Shown: positions 8,494-16,621 of the stretch, one piece after another | How positions within the stretch are numbered: position 1 is the first letter of the stretch | How the letters are laid out: each line of letters begins with the position of its first letter | DNA from: CAYGUK01 sp964352985 | GTDB lineage: Bacteria > Pseudomonadota > Gammaproteobacteria > JAHCLG01 | Direction of reading: 5' to 3' | Length of the DNA stretch: 30,046 nucleotides | Assembly: GCA_964352985.1 (NCBI GenBank) | Contig: CAYGUK010000046.1 | Span: 1-30,046, forward strand | Made by a program: the position numbers and the translations under genes | The notes under the pieces: model-generated | What the model saw: the letters and a program-made list of their open reading frames with translations, nothing else | What the model was told of the DNA's origin: nothing | Database searches by the model: none

Positions 8494-8645
8494 TGAGCAC
8501 TGTGTTAAATTATCAAGTCATCTATGCAAAACTTAATAAATTCATGACAGAAATATCAGATTTTCTCCATCTAAAACCATCACAAAAACTAGCCGTTAAC
8601 ACAAACTTACGCTATACTCGATACCTTTCAATAAGTACGATATAA
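8490..8645 (+). CDS. Possible 51-residue ORF overlapping the LuxR gene by ATGA
   Basis: An ATG at 8490 overlaps the stop codon of the LuxR gene in an ATGA arrangement, typical of translational coupling. It opens a frame of 51 codons (MMSTVLNYQVIYAKLNKFMT at the start) ending TAA at 8645, ten bases before ffh. The product would be basic with a mixed hydrophobic/polar helix, and no family is recognised. It spans nearly the whole gap between luxR and ffh, where the ffh promoter must also lie, so it could be chance. Confidence is low. Confidence 0.3.
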   Translation: MMSTVLNYQVIYAKLNKFMTEISDFLHLKPSQKLAVNTNLRYTRYLSISTI

Positions 8646-8655
8646 GACGTGTAAT

Positions 8656-10032
8656 ATGTTTGAAACATTATCTGAACGACTAGGCAAAACAATAAAAAAC
8701 CTCACTGGTAGAGGCCGCTTAACAGAAGAAAATATTAAAGACACGATGCGTGAAGTTCGTGTTGCTTTACTTGAGGCAGATGTTGCCTTACCTATAGTCA
8801 AAGATTTCACGACCAAAGTCAGAGAACGAGCCATCGGTATTGATGTTTCACAATCACTCTCGCCAGGTCAAGAGTTAGTGAAAGTCGTTCATGAAGAACT
8901 CGTCACGATAATGGGAAATGAAGTTGAAAATCTAAATTTCAATACGCAACCGCCTGCTATTATTTTAATGGCTGGGTTACAAGGTTCTGGTAAAACCACC
9001 ACCGTCGGTAAACTTGCCAAAAGGTTAAAAGAACAACACCATAAATCTGTCTTAGTCGCAAGCTGCGATGTTTATCGCCCCGCTGCTATTGAACAATTAA
9101 AAACACTTGCCAACACTGTCGATGTTTCTTTTTATCCAAGCAGTGCCAATGATAAACCTGTTGAAATAGCGAAAGCCGCAGTAGCAAGTGCTAAAAAAGA
9201 ACATGCTGATGTTGTAATTATTGATACCGCCGGTCGCTTACATATCGATGAAGAAATGATGAAAGAAATAAAACAAATTCATCAAGCGATATTACCAGTT
9301 GAAACCCTTTTTGTGGTTGACGCCATGACGGGTCAAGATGCTGCAAATACAGCTAAAGCATTTCATGATGCCCTACCGCTCACCGGTGTGATCCTCACAA
9401 AAATAGACGGTGATGCTCGAGGTGGAGCTGCGTTATCGATTCGCGCCATTACAGGTAAACCAATTAAATTTCTCGGTGTTGGTGAAAAACTAGATAATAT
9501 TGAAGCATTCCATCCGGAGAGAATTGCATCCAGAATTCTTGGCATGGGTGATGTTTTAACCTTGATTGAAGAAGTTCAACAAAAAGTCGATAAGAAAAAA
9601 GCTGATAAACTTGCAAAAAAATTAAAGAAAGGCAAAAAATTTGATCTTGAAGATTTTCGTGATCAATTAAAACAAATGAATAAATTAGGCGGTCTTACCT
9701 CGCTTATCGATAAACTACCTGGCATGGGTGGCATGGCTAAAATGGCGAAAGAAAAAATTCAAGACAATGCCCTCGTTCAAATGGAAGCTATTATAAATTC
9801 AATGACGCCTAAAGAACGACGATTTCCTCAAATCATTAAAGGGTCGCGTAAACGCCGCATCGCAAATGGTAGTGGTACTAAAATACAAGACGTCAATAAA
9901 TTACTAAAACAATTTATGCAAATGCAAAAAATGCTAAAAAAGTTTTCCAAAGGTGGAATGAAACAAATGATGCGTGGCATGCAAGGCATGATGCCACCGG
10001 GTGGTGGCGGCGATTTACCACCGTTTAATTAA
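8656..10032 (+). CDS. ffh: Signal recognition particle protein Ffh (SRP54 GTPase)
   Basis: Ffh binds 4.5S RNA and signal sequences and, with FtsY, targets inner-membrane proteins to the translocon co-translationally. The 458-residue length matches E. coli (453). The N domain (about 1-95) precedes the G domain with its P-loop GLQGSGKTTT (107-116), DVYRPAA, DTAGR (190-194) and TKIDGDARGG (248-257). The M domain (about 300-458) contains SRKRRIANGSG and a very Met-rich tail (MKQMMRGMQGMMPPGGGG). No strong SD precedes the ATG (GTGTAAT), and a TATACT at 8613-8618 may be its -10 box. In many gammaproteobacteria rpsP lies next door; here about 7.8 kb of other genes intervenes. Confidence 0.97.
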   Translation: MFETLSERLGKTIKNLTGRGRLTEENIKDTMREVRVALLEADVALPIVKDFTTKVRERAIGIDVSQSLSPGQELVKVVHEELVTIMGNEVENLNFNTQPPAIILMAGLQGSGKTTTVGKLAKRLKEQHHKSVLVASCDVYRPAAIEQLKTLANTVDVSFYPSSANDKPVEIAKAAVASAKKEHADVVIIDTAGRLHIDEEMMKEIKQIHQAILPVETLFVVDAMTGQDAANTAKAFHDALPLTGVILTKIDGDARGGAALSIRAITGKPIKFLGVGEKLDNIEAFHPERIASRILGMGDVLTLIEEVQQKVDKKKADKLAKKLKKGKKFDLEDFRDQLKQMNKLGGLTSLIDKLPGMGGMAKMAKEKIQDNALVQMEAIINSMTPKERRFPQIIKGSRKRRIANGSGTKIQDVNKLLKQFMQMQKMLKKFSKGGMKQMMRGMQGMMPPGGGGDLPPFN

Positions 10033-10085
10033 TTGACTTGGTATTCTTTTCTTAGCCTATTAATTTTTCAACTCAGAATATGATT

Positions 10086-10133
10086 TCAACAATCAAGTAG
10101 TTAAATTCGTCAATCTAACTACTTGATTGTTGA
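10086..10133. terminator. Perfect 18-bp inverted repeat downstream of ffh
   Basis: TCAACAATCAAGTAGTTA at 10086-10103 is exactly complementary to TAACTACTTGATTGTTGA at 10116-10133, with a 12-base loop. The stem is long and perfect but AT-rich, and no T-tract follows directly. The position 53 bases after the ffh stop suggests a terminator or 3'-end-stabilising hairpin. A weaker hairpin, CAGGAA/TTCCTG at 10200-10223, is followed by CGATTTTT and could be a second terminator. Confidence 0.55.
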
Positions 10134-10227
10134 TTGAATCATTAATCAATATCTTATTCAATAAGTGCTAACTAATTACTCATTAATTTGCGCTACTCTC
10201 AGGAATAAGCTATCTATTTCCTGCGAT

Positions 10228-10255
10228 TTTTCACTTCTGTGCTACGCTTTATAGA
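10228..10255 (+). promoter_or_regulatory. Possible promoter for the GGDEF-EAL gene
   Basis: TTTTCA (10228-10233) and TATAGA (10250-10255) are spaced by 16 bases and sit about 40 bases before the GTG start at 10294. Each box differs from consensus, so this is a weak prediction. Confidence 0.35.
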
Positions 10256-10293
10256 AAGGAGTTTTGTAAATTAGTAACATAAGGAAATGTGAA

Positions 10294-12621
10294 GTGCACT
10301 CTCAAAAGTATACTTATGCTCAAGTTGCTATTGCAGCCGAGTCACTCATCAAAAAAGGATGTCATGTCACATTAAAACAAGTAAGAGACATGCTGGGCGC
10401 TAGCGCGAATGATGAAATTCTATTATCCCAACATTTAGAAGAATGGAACAATTGCCGTGGTAATCAAAGCAAGATTGATTTTGTTAGTTCTAGAGATGGT
10501 CTCGCTCAATATAGTGAAACCGATCTAGAACAACAAATTATATTACGAACTCAAGAACTTGCCGAATCATTATCACTTGTTCGTGCCACACTCGAATCAA
10601 CAGAAGATGGTATTATTATTATTTCTAAAGAAGGAAAACTTGTCGACTGGAATCAAAAATTTCTTGATATCTATCAACTAACCAATGAAATGCTGAATCA
10701 CCGGGATGAAAGTGTGGGCTTTAACAAAATACTGTCCATGTGTAAAAATCCAGATCAAATTTTATCTCAAGTTTCGAAATTATATGAAAATCCTGAAGCA
10801 GTTGGCGATATGGGTGAAGTTGAATTAGTGGATGGTCGAATTTTAGAACGCTACTCACAACCCCATCGCGTTGATGGTGAAATAGTTGGACGTGTCTGGA
10901 GTTTTAGAGATGTCACACTAAAAAGACAAAGTGAAGAAGCTTTAAAATTAAGACAACGCGCCATAGATGCGAGCACCCATGGCGTTATCATTGTCGAAGC
11001 TGACACAAAAAATTTCCCAATTATATATTCAAATCCGGCATTTATTTCTATTTCCAATCTTTCTGAAAAAAATATTATTGGAAATAATTTTTTAGAGTTA
11101 ATTTCCAATAAAGAACAACCTGGTTATATGAAATTAAAACTCGCGATGACAGAATCAAGAGAAGTTGATGTTGAATTAAGAAGCGAACGGAATAAATACG
11201 AAGCATTATGGATTGAAATCAATTTATCAATTGTTAAAAATAAAAATGATGTCGTATCGCATTATGTTTTTATTGTTAACGATATTACTCATCGTAAAAA
11301 AATGGAAGAAGAATTAATTTTACGTGCGACACATGATAGTTTAACAAATCTTCCTAATCGCTCTCTATTAGCTGACCGTGCTGAACGAGCGATACAGTTA
11401 TCTCAAAGAAAAGAAAAAATGATGGCCATGCTGTTTTTAGATTTAGATGAATTTAAACTTGTTAATGATACACGGGGTCATAAATTTGGTGACGAATTAT
11501 TAATTCAAGCCGCTACAAGATTAGACCGTTTAATGAATGATAATGAAACTATTGCTCGTGTCGGTGGTGATGAATTTATTGCGATTATTCCTTGTATTGA
11601 TAGTGAAATAGATGCAATTAAACGCGCTCAAGAATTATTAAAAGCAATCGAAGTTCCATTTAGTATTTCCAACGAAACAATTAACATTTCAACCAGTGTC
11701 GGAATAAGTCTTTATCCTCGAGATGGTAAAACAGTTGATGAATTAATGAAATGCTCAGATATGTCTATGTATCTTGCAAAAGATAATGGTCGAAATAATT
11801 TTAAATTTTATACCAAAGAATTAAATGATAAAATTGAACGCCGCTTATTGTTGCAAGACAATCTCAGAAAACATATCGGTAGTGATGAATTCAAATTACA
11901 TTTTCAACCCATTGTAGATATTGCTTCTAATAAAATTGTGGGTGCTGAATCTCTCATTCGTTGGTTTAGTAAAGATCTGGGTTTTATCCCCCCTGATGAA
12001 TTTATCGGTGTCGCGGAAGAATCTGGTCTCATTTTAAAATTAAGTGAATGGATTATTAACACGGCATGTGATGAGATCACACATTGGAAAAGTTTAAGTT
12101 ATGATAAAATTTTCATGTCAATTAACTTATCTGCGCGAGAGTTTTCAGATAAAGATTTTGTTAGAAATATTAAACACATTATAAAACAAAAAAACATTTG
12201 TACTGAACTTGTCGAATTAGAAATCACAGAAAGAATGTTAGTATCAAACACAGAAGAAACATTATCACTAATGAAAAAAATTAAAAAAATGGGATTAAGT
12301 TTAAGTTTGGATGACTTTGGCACCGGATATTCTAGCATGAGTTATTTAAAACGCTTCCCTTTAGATAAATTAAAAATAGATCGTTCTTTCATCATGCATC
12401 TTAGTAAGAAAAAATCGGCAAAAAAAGACAATGCTATCGTTAAAGCAATCATTACATTAGCTCATAGTTTAGATTTAATCGTTGTCGCTGAGGGTGTGGA
12501 AACTGAAGAACAATATAACATTTTACAAGATTTAGGTGCAGATTACATACAAGGTTATTATTTTTCTAAGCCCCAAGAGCGAATTGAATTTGATAAATTA
12601 TTAGACAAACACAATAAATAA
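10294..12621 (+). CDS. KfrA-like DNA-binding / PAS-PAS-GGDEF-EAL cyclic-di-GMP protein
   Basis: This 775-residue c-di-GMP signalling protein has no membrane segment. Residues about 5-53 (YAQVAIAAESLIKKG, TLKQVRDMLGAS, LSQHLEEWNN) resemble the KfrA N-terminal DNA-binding domain. Two PAS domains follow (about 95-212 and 218-336). The GGDEF domain (about 340-508) has intact RVGGDEF at 422-428 and FLDLDEFKLVND. The RxxD inhibitory site is absent (415-418 are NDNE). The EAL domain (about 520-770) has ExLxR as ESLIR (552-556), N611, ELEITE, DDFGTGYSS (673-681), K694, VAEGVE and Q753, so phosphodiesterase activity is expected. Cyclase and PDE motifs both look active. GTG start with AAGGA eight bases upstream. 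A DNA-binding head on such an enzyme suggests direct coupling of c-di-GMP turnover to gene control. Confidence 0.93.
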   Translation: MHSQKYTYAQVAIAAESLIKKGCHVTLKQVRDMLGASANDEILLSQHLEEWNNCRGNQSKIDFVSSRDGLAQYSETDLEQQIILRTQELAESLSLVRATLESTEDGIIIISKEGKLVDWNQKFLDIYQLTNEMLNHRDESVGFNKILSMCKNPDQILSQVSKLYENPEAVGDMGEVELVDGRILERYSQPHRVDGEIVGRVWSFRDVTLKRQSEEALKLRQRAIDASTHGVIIVEADTKNFPIIYSNPAFISISNLSEKNIIGNNFLELISNKEQPGYMKLKLAMTESREVDVELRSERNKYEALWIEINLSIVKNKNDVVSHYVFIVNDITHRKKMEEELILRATHDSLTNLPNRSLLADRAERAIQLSQRKEKMMAMLFLDLDEFKLVNDTRGHKFGDELLIQAATRLDRLMNDNETIARVGGDEFIAIIPCIDSEIDAIKRAQELLKAIEVPFSISNETINISTSVGISLYPRDGKTVDELMKCSDMSMYLAKDNGRNNFKFYTKELNDKIERRLLLQDNLRKHIGSDEFKLHFQPIVDIASNKIVGAESLIRWFSKDLGFIPPDEFIGVAEESGLILKLSEWIINTACDEITHWKSLSYDKIFMSINLSAREFSDKDFVRNIKHIIKQKNICTELVELEITERMLVSNTEETLSLMKKIKKMGLSLSLDDFGTGYSSMSYLKRFPLDKLKIDRSFIMHLSKKKSAKKDNAIVKAIITLAHSLDLIVVAEGVETEEQYNILQDLGADYIQGYYFSKPQERIEFDKLLDKHNK

Positions 12622-12688
12622 TTTTGATAATGTTTTAGATTAATTATTAATTTTAACTAGATGATATATTATATTTTTATTTATTAAG

Positions 12689-12711
12689 CAATTCTTAATT
12701 GGTTTTTTTTT
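12689..12711 (+). terminator. Rho-independent terminator-like element after GGDEF-EAL gene
   Basis: A short stem CAATT/AATTG (12689-12693 and 12697-12701, three-base loop) is followed by G and nine T residues (12703-12711). The stem is weak, but the T-tract and position 68 bases after the stop codon fit an intrinsic terminator. Confidence 0.4.
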
Positions 12712-12726
12712 CAACAATTTCACCTC

Positions 12727-12832
12727 GTCAAAAATTTGACAGCCCCGTAAATTCAGCTAAAAAAAATATATAAACAGCTATTGTAAAATAAAATCATACA
12801 GTGTAACGTGAACCGATTGTTAGAGAAAACAC
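12727..12832 (+). promoter_or_regulatory. Palindromic elements in the leader of the oxidase gene
   Basis: Two symmetric elements precede the HDO-like gene. GTCAAAAATTTGAC (12727-12740, six-base arms) overlaps a perfect -35-like TTGACA (12736-12741), though no well-spaced -10 box was found for it. An eight-base inverted repeat, TACAGTGT and ACACTGTA (about 12798-12836, 24 bases apart), lies closer to the gene. Either could be an operator, or the second a leader hairpin. Assignment is inference. Confidence 0.35.
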
Positions 12833-12867
12833 TGTAAAAAATCAAATCCCATCAAGGAGAATAAATA

Positions 12868-14088
12868 ATGGTAACCGTAAGTTTGACTAGTTATAAATTT
12901 AAAACATCAGGACCGATTTCAATTAACGAACAGCAAACAAAATTAAATCCAACACATTTTGAACATGGAAATTGGATTTATGAAGTCGATAAATTTAATG
13001 ACCATGATTTTTGTATTGATATTTTTGAAAATAAAAAATTGCAAATGAGTTGTATTATTGCAAAAGCAACAGAGTCTCAATTATTGCAAACCAGTAAATT
13101 GCAAAAAAATCATTTAGAAAAATCAATGATTATAAAAGGCATTTGGTTAGAAAAAAACAATAACTCATTATCATTAACACCTATTTTATATCTCGCCTTT
13201 CGTCGTGCCAGAATTTTAAATTTTGAAAATGTTATTTTTATAGAGCCTCAGTCAAACATTACTGATCTAATCTCATTACGCGAAGTGCCAAATATAGGAT
13301 TAAACAAACAAGTTTATGCAGAAGAAATAAATCAAGCAATGAATAAACTTTATCAACAGAGTTCACCGGAATATCAATCTTTAATGAATCAATTATTTGT
13401 TAACGAAAATTTAGAACGCCTTGAAATTTGGCTTCATAAATTTTATACCGGTAGTTGGGCTAAAGCTATTTTTGACCAATCCATCAGTGAGCAACAATAT
13501 ATTTTTTCACTATACAACATGCACCAATTTGTTCGTTATACAACACGTTTAGCTTCACGTGCTGTAGCGTGTTGTGATGATGCAAAATTACGTGACCATT
13601 ATTTAAATCACTTAAAAGGTGAAATTAATCATGAAAGAATTATCGAGAGAGATCTCGACTATCTCGGTCAAGATGTCGACTTTGTAAAATACGAACAAGT
13701 TCCGCATCATGCCATAAAAGAATTTATGGTCGTCCAAGAAAGTACAATTGCTTTCTATAACGATCCAATCCTTATGTTGGCAAATCCATTTATAGCAGAA
13801 GGCATGACCGCACATATCCAACCAGAATTTATGCAAGCACTTGAAGCAAGTATTGCATCTTGGGGCTATAAAGCGCCTAAACAAGCATCGAGTTTTCTTT
13901 CTTCACACATTCATACTGATGGTGGTGAAGATGGTCATTGGATTGAAGTTGTCAAACGAATCAATGAATATGTTTGCAACGAAGTAAAGCAACAACAATT
14001 TGCAAGTGTCATGCAGGCAGCAATGAATGGCTATATCCACGGTTTCAATTCCAGTGTTGATGATAACCTTTTGTGGTCTAAGATCTAA
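12868..14088 (+). CDS. Heme-oxygenase-like (putative diiron) oxidase with extra N-terminal domain
   Basis: In this 406-residue protein, residues about 175-395 resemble the iron-containing redox enzymes of the heme-oxygenase-like fold (HDO superfamily; relatives include UndA and BesC, which oxidise fatty acids or amino acids). Probable metal ligands are E252 and H255 (KGEINHER), E311 (FIAEGMTAH), and H347/H349, D351, E354 and H357 (SSHIHTDGGEDGHW). The first 150 residues are a separate module; SLTPILYLAFRRARILNFEN recalls GNAT-type acyltransferases, but the acyl-CoA loop is not evident, so it may be degenerate. The SD AAGGAGA seven bases before ATG is very strong. The acyltransferase-flavoprotein gene follows after 23 bases, probably in one operon. 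The substrate is unknown; an acylated amino acid or amine is a reasonable guess. Confidence 0.75.
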   Translation: MVTVSLTSYKFKTSGPISINEQQTKLNPTHFEHGNWIYEVDKFNDHDFCIDIFENKKLQMSCIIAKATESQLLQTSKLQKNHLEKSMIIKGIWLEKNNNSLSLTPILYLAFRRARILNFENVIFIEPQSNITDLISLREVPNIGLNKQVYAEEINQAMNKLYQQSSPEYQSLMNQLFVNENLERLEIWLHKFYTGSWAKAIFDQSISEQQYIFSLYNMHQFVRYTTRLASRAVACCDDAKLRDHYLNHLKGEINHERIIERDLDYLGQDVDFVKYEQVPHHAIKEFMVVQESTIAFYNDPILMLANPFIAEGMTAHIQPEFMQALEASIASWGYKAPKQASSFLSSHIHTDGGEDGHWIEVVKRINEYVCNEVKQQQFASVMQAAMNGYIHGFNSSVDDNLLWSKI

Positions 14089-14111
14089 AATAAAAAAGAA
14101 CAGGTGACACC

Positions 14112-16484
14112 ATGAAAAAATCAACTGACAAGTTGGATACCAGTAAACTTACGTCATTTAAATCTGTTATTGTGCCAGGCAGCCCATTACAATGCGAGCC
14201 AATACATTTTTCTTTGTATCGAGATGCTTATTCATTATGGCGTAATGTAATGGGTGATGCGCTCAGAAATGATAGCAAGGCTGAAGAACCACCATTGGTA
14301 AGTGATGATTTTTTAAATCAACACGAGATCAGTTGTTTGCAGCTTGATGATAAAGTTGTCGCGTTATTCATGTATTATTGGATAGATTTTGAATTTGAAT
14401 CTTGTAAAGATTTAACTTACTTCAATGTTGCTATTCCAAATGAAGCCGGCGAAAAAATAAAATCTTTCAACGATAAGCAAATCATGATCATGAGTAATTT
14501 AGTCATTGATAAACCTTTTCGTAAAACCAATTATGGTAAAGGTGTTTCTGATTTATTACTAGCATTAGCTTTAATCCGTTTTTATTGTTCAAATGCAACA
14601 CGACTGATTATTTATACTCGTAATGATCGTAAAGTAAACCAACTTTGTTATGATTTTCGTGGTACACCTGTTCTTAGGGATTTTATTTCACATGGCATCC
14701 CATCAGATGCCATCATGTTTACAAAATCAGTGAATCATTTTAAAAATAAAAATGCTCTTTTTAAGTTAGCCATGAAATTATACATCGAAAAACTTAATAC
14801 ATTACGTCTAAATCTTATCAATGAAGATAGACGCTATCTTCACGAAGTCATTTGTAAAAATGATCCTAATAATTCATTATCAAATTTAATCGCCGGGAGT
14901 AGTACTATGAAAAATAAAGTTTATGATTATATTATTATTGGTGCAGGGCCTGCAGGGGTACAATTAAGCTATTTTTTTCAACAGAATAATATTGATTACC
15001 TAGTTATTGAAGGCAGTGACCATCCTGGTTCGTTTTTTGACGAAAATCCGCGTCACGGAAAATTAATTTCAATTAATAAAGTTAATACAGGCTATGAAGA
15101 TCCAGAACTACAAATGCGTTGGGATTGGAACTCGCTGTTATGTGATGATGAAAAATTTAGATTTAGCAATTACTCATCCGAATATTTTCCGCAAAAAGAA
15201 GATTTCACACGATATATTAGCGACTTTACCAAACATTTTAATTTGAATATTCAATACAACTCAAAAGTGTCGATGATTAAAAAAGATAAACATTTTTATA
15301 TCACCCTAGAGAATAATTCTATCTTGCAATGTAAACGGTTAATCGTTGCTTCTGGCACTTCAGAAGTTTATTTACCACATGAAATTCCAGGTATCGAATA
15401 TTGCGATAATTATTTTAATATGTCTATTGATCCTAAAGACTTTGCAAATAAACGTTTACTCATTATTGGTAAAGGTAACTCAGCTTTTGAAACAGCAGAT
15501 CATCTCATCGGCGCAACATGTTCTACACATATCTGTAGTCCAAATTCACTCAAATTAGCTTGGCAAACCCATTATGTGGGACATTTGCGTGCAGTGAATA
15601 ATAACTTTCTAGATACCTATCAACTCAAATCACAAAACGCCGTGCTTGATGCCGATATAATGCAAATTAAACCCGTTAATGATAAATATGAAGTGACATT
15701 CAAATACCATCATGCCGAAGACGAAGTTGAAGTTTTGAAATACGATAAAATTATCGCCTGTACTGGTTTTAAATTTGATGATTCAATTTTTAGCCCGTGT
15801 ACTAGACCCATGCTCACAATTAATAATCGTTTTCCAGCTCAAACAGCATGCTGGGAATCAATTAATATTATGGACTTGTATTTTGCAGGTTCATTAATGC
15901 AAGTTTGCGACTTCAAACAATTTATGTCAGCGTTTATTCATGGTTTTAGATATAACATAAAAAGCTTATATCATATTCTCATGCATCGCTACCAAGGTAT
16001 CCCCTTGCCCGCCACAAAACTTGAACCTGATAGTTTAAAACTTTCTAATAAACTTATGGAAAGAATTAACCAAGCTTCATCATTATGGCAACAACCTGGG
16101 TTTCTTTGTGATGTTGTCGTTTGTAATGGTGAAATGAAATATTATTATGACATTAATAAAAAATTTGCTCGTGAATATCTGTCCAATGAAAATAATGTTT
16201 TCATCTTAACATTAGAATATGGTAAACATTCAGATGTCCCTAACGTGTTTGGCGCAGCTCGAATAAAAAGAACCAATACCAATAATAGTGATTTAAGTGC
16301 TTTTATTCATCCGGTTATCCGTCACTATAAAAATAATGAATTAATAGCTGAACATCATGTTATCGAAGATTTAGCGGCAGAATGGAAAGAACCCGAACAT
16401 TTTATTCCGTTACAAAAATTTTTAGCTCAGCAATTAGATAAATTACCACTTGATGAACCTCAAAAAATGGCCGCAAATAGTTAA
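14112..16484 (+). CDS. GNAT-like acyltransferase fused to FAD-dependent monooxygenase (FOXRED2-like)
   Basis: This is a 790-residue fusion protein. Residues about 25-240 look like a GNAT/acyl-homoserine-lactone-synthase-type acyltransferase: the helix after IMIMSNLVIDKPFRKTNYGKG (end near 144) carries a G-x-G loop and is followed by LIIYTRNDRKVNQLCYDF. Residues about 270-640 form a flavin monooxygenase-like domain with FAD motif GAGPAG (277-282), NADPH-binding motif IIGKGNSAFETAD (451-463) and ACTGFKFD. The stretch NPRHGKLISINKVNTG and the C-terminal HPVIRHYKNN...EHHVIEDLAAEW resemble the FOXRED2 group of flavoproteins. ATG with AGGTG upstream. Its pairing with the heme-oxygenase-like oxidase suggests a shared biosynthetic route: acyl transfer, then N- or C-oxidation. 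The product cannot be named from sequence. Confidence 0.78.
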   Translation: MKKSTDKLDTSKLTSFKSVIVPGSPLQCEPIHFSLYRDAYSLWRNVMGDALRNDSKAEEPPLVSDDFLNQHEISCLQLDDKVVALFMYYWIDFEFESCKDLTYFNVAIPNEAGEKIKSFNDKQIMIMSNLVIDKPFRKTNYGKGVSDLLLALALIRFYCSNATRLIIYTRNDRKVNQLCYDFRGTPVLRDFISHGIPSDAIMFTKSVNHFKNKNALFKLAMKLYIEKLNTLRLNLINEDRRYLHEVICKNDPNNSLSNLIAGSSTMKNKVYDYIIIGAGPAGVQLSYFFQQNNIDYLVIEGSDHPGSFFDENPRHGKLISINKVNTGYEDPELQMRWDWNSLLCDDEKFRFSNYSSEYFPQKEDFTRYISDFTKHFNLNIQYNSKVSMIKKDKHFYITLENNSILQCKRLIVASGTSEVYLPHEIPGIEYCDNYFNMSIDPKDFANKRLLIIGKGNSAFETADHLIGATCSTHICSPNSLKLAWQTHYVGHLRAVNNNFLDTYQLKSQNAVLDADIMQIKPVNDKYEVTFKYHHAEDEVEVLKYDKIIACTGFKFDDSIFSPCTRPMLTINNRFPAQTACWESINIMDLYFAGSLMQVCDFKQFMSAFIHGFRYNIKSLYHILMHRYQGIPLPATKLEPDSLKLSNKLMERINQASSLWQQPGFLCDVVVCNGEMKYYYDINKKFAREYLSNENNVFILTLEYGKHSDVPNVFGAARIKRTNTNNSDLSAFIHPVIRHYKNNELIAEHHVIEDLAAEWKEPEHFIPLQKFLAQQLDKLPLDEPQKMAANS

Positions 16485-16507
16485 GCAAGTTACATACATC
16501 CCAGTAA

Positions 16508-16532
16508 TTGGAGGAGAAACACTCTCCTCCAA
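16508..16532 (+). terminator. Strong 10-bp hairpin downstream of the flavoprotein gene
   Basis: TTGGAGGAGA (16508-16517) pairs with TCTCCTCCAA (16523-16532) around the loop AACAC. It lies 24 bases after the flavoprotein stop and 90 bases before the FadL start. It is the most GC-rich hairpin in the intergenic DNA here. No T-tract follows, so it may act as an RNA structure rather than a classical terminator. One arm is a full Shine-Dalgarno sequence (GGAGGAG), which the hairpin would mask. Confidence 0.45.
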
Positions 16533-16621
16533 AATTCATGATTAGCAAAAATTTCCTTGCTAGCAATATCAACATATTCAGAGTAAGATTACTAAGATAT
16601 AGGGATTATTGGGGATTTACC

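Noticed and set aside
12099..12338. Minus-strand open frame inside the EAL domain
   Set aside because: Lies wholly antisense to a well-conserved catalytic domain; low-complexity, no SD, no family features.
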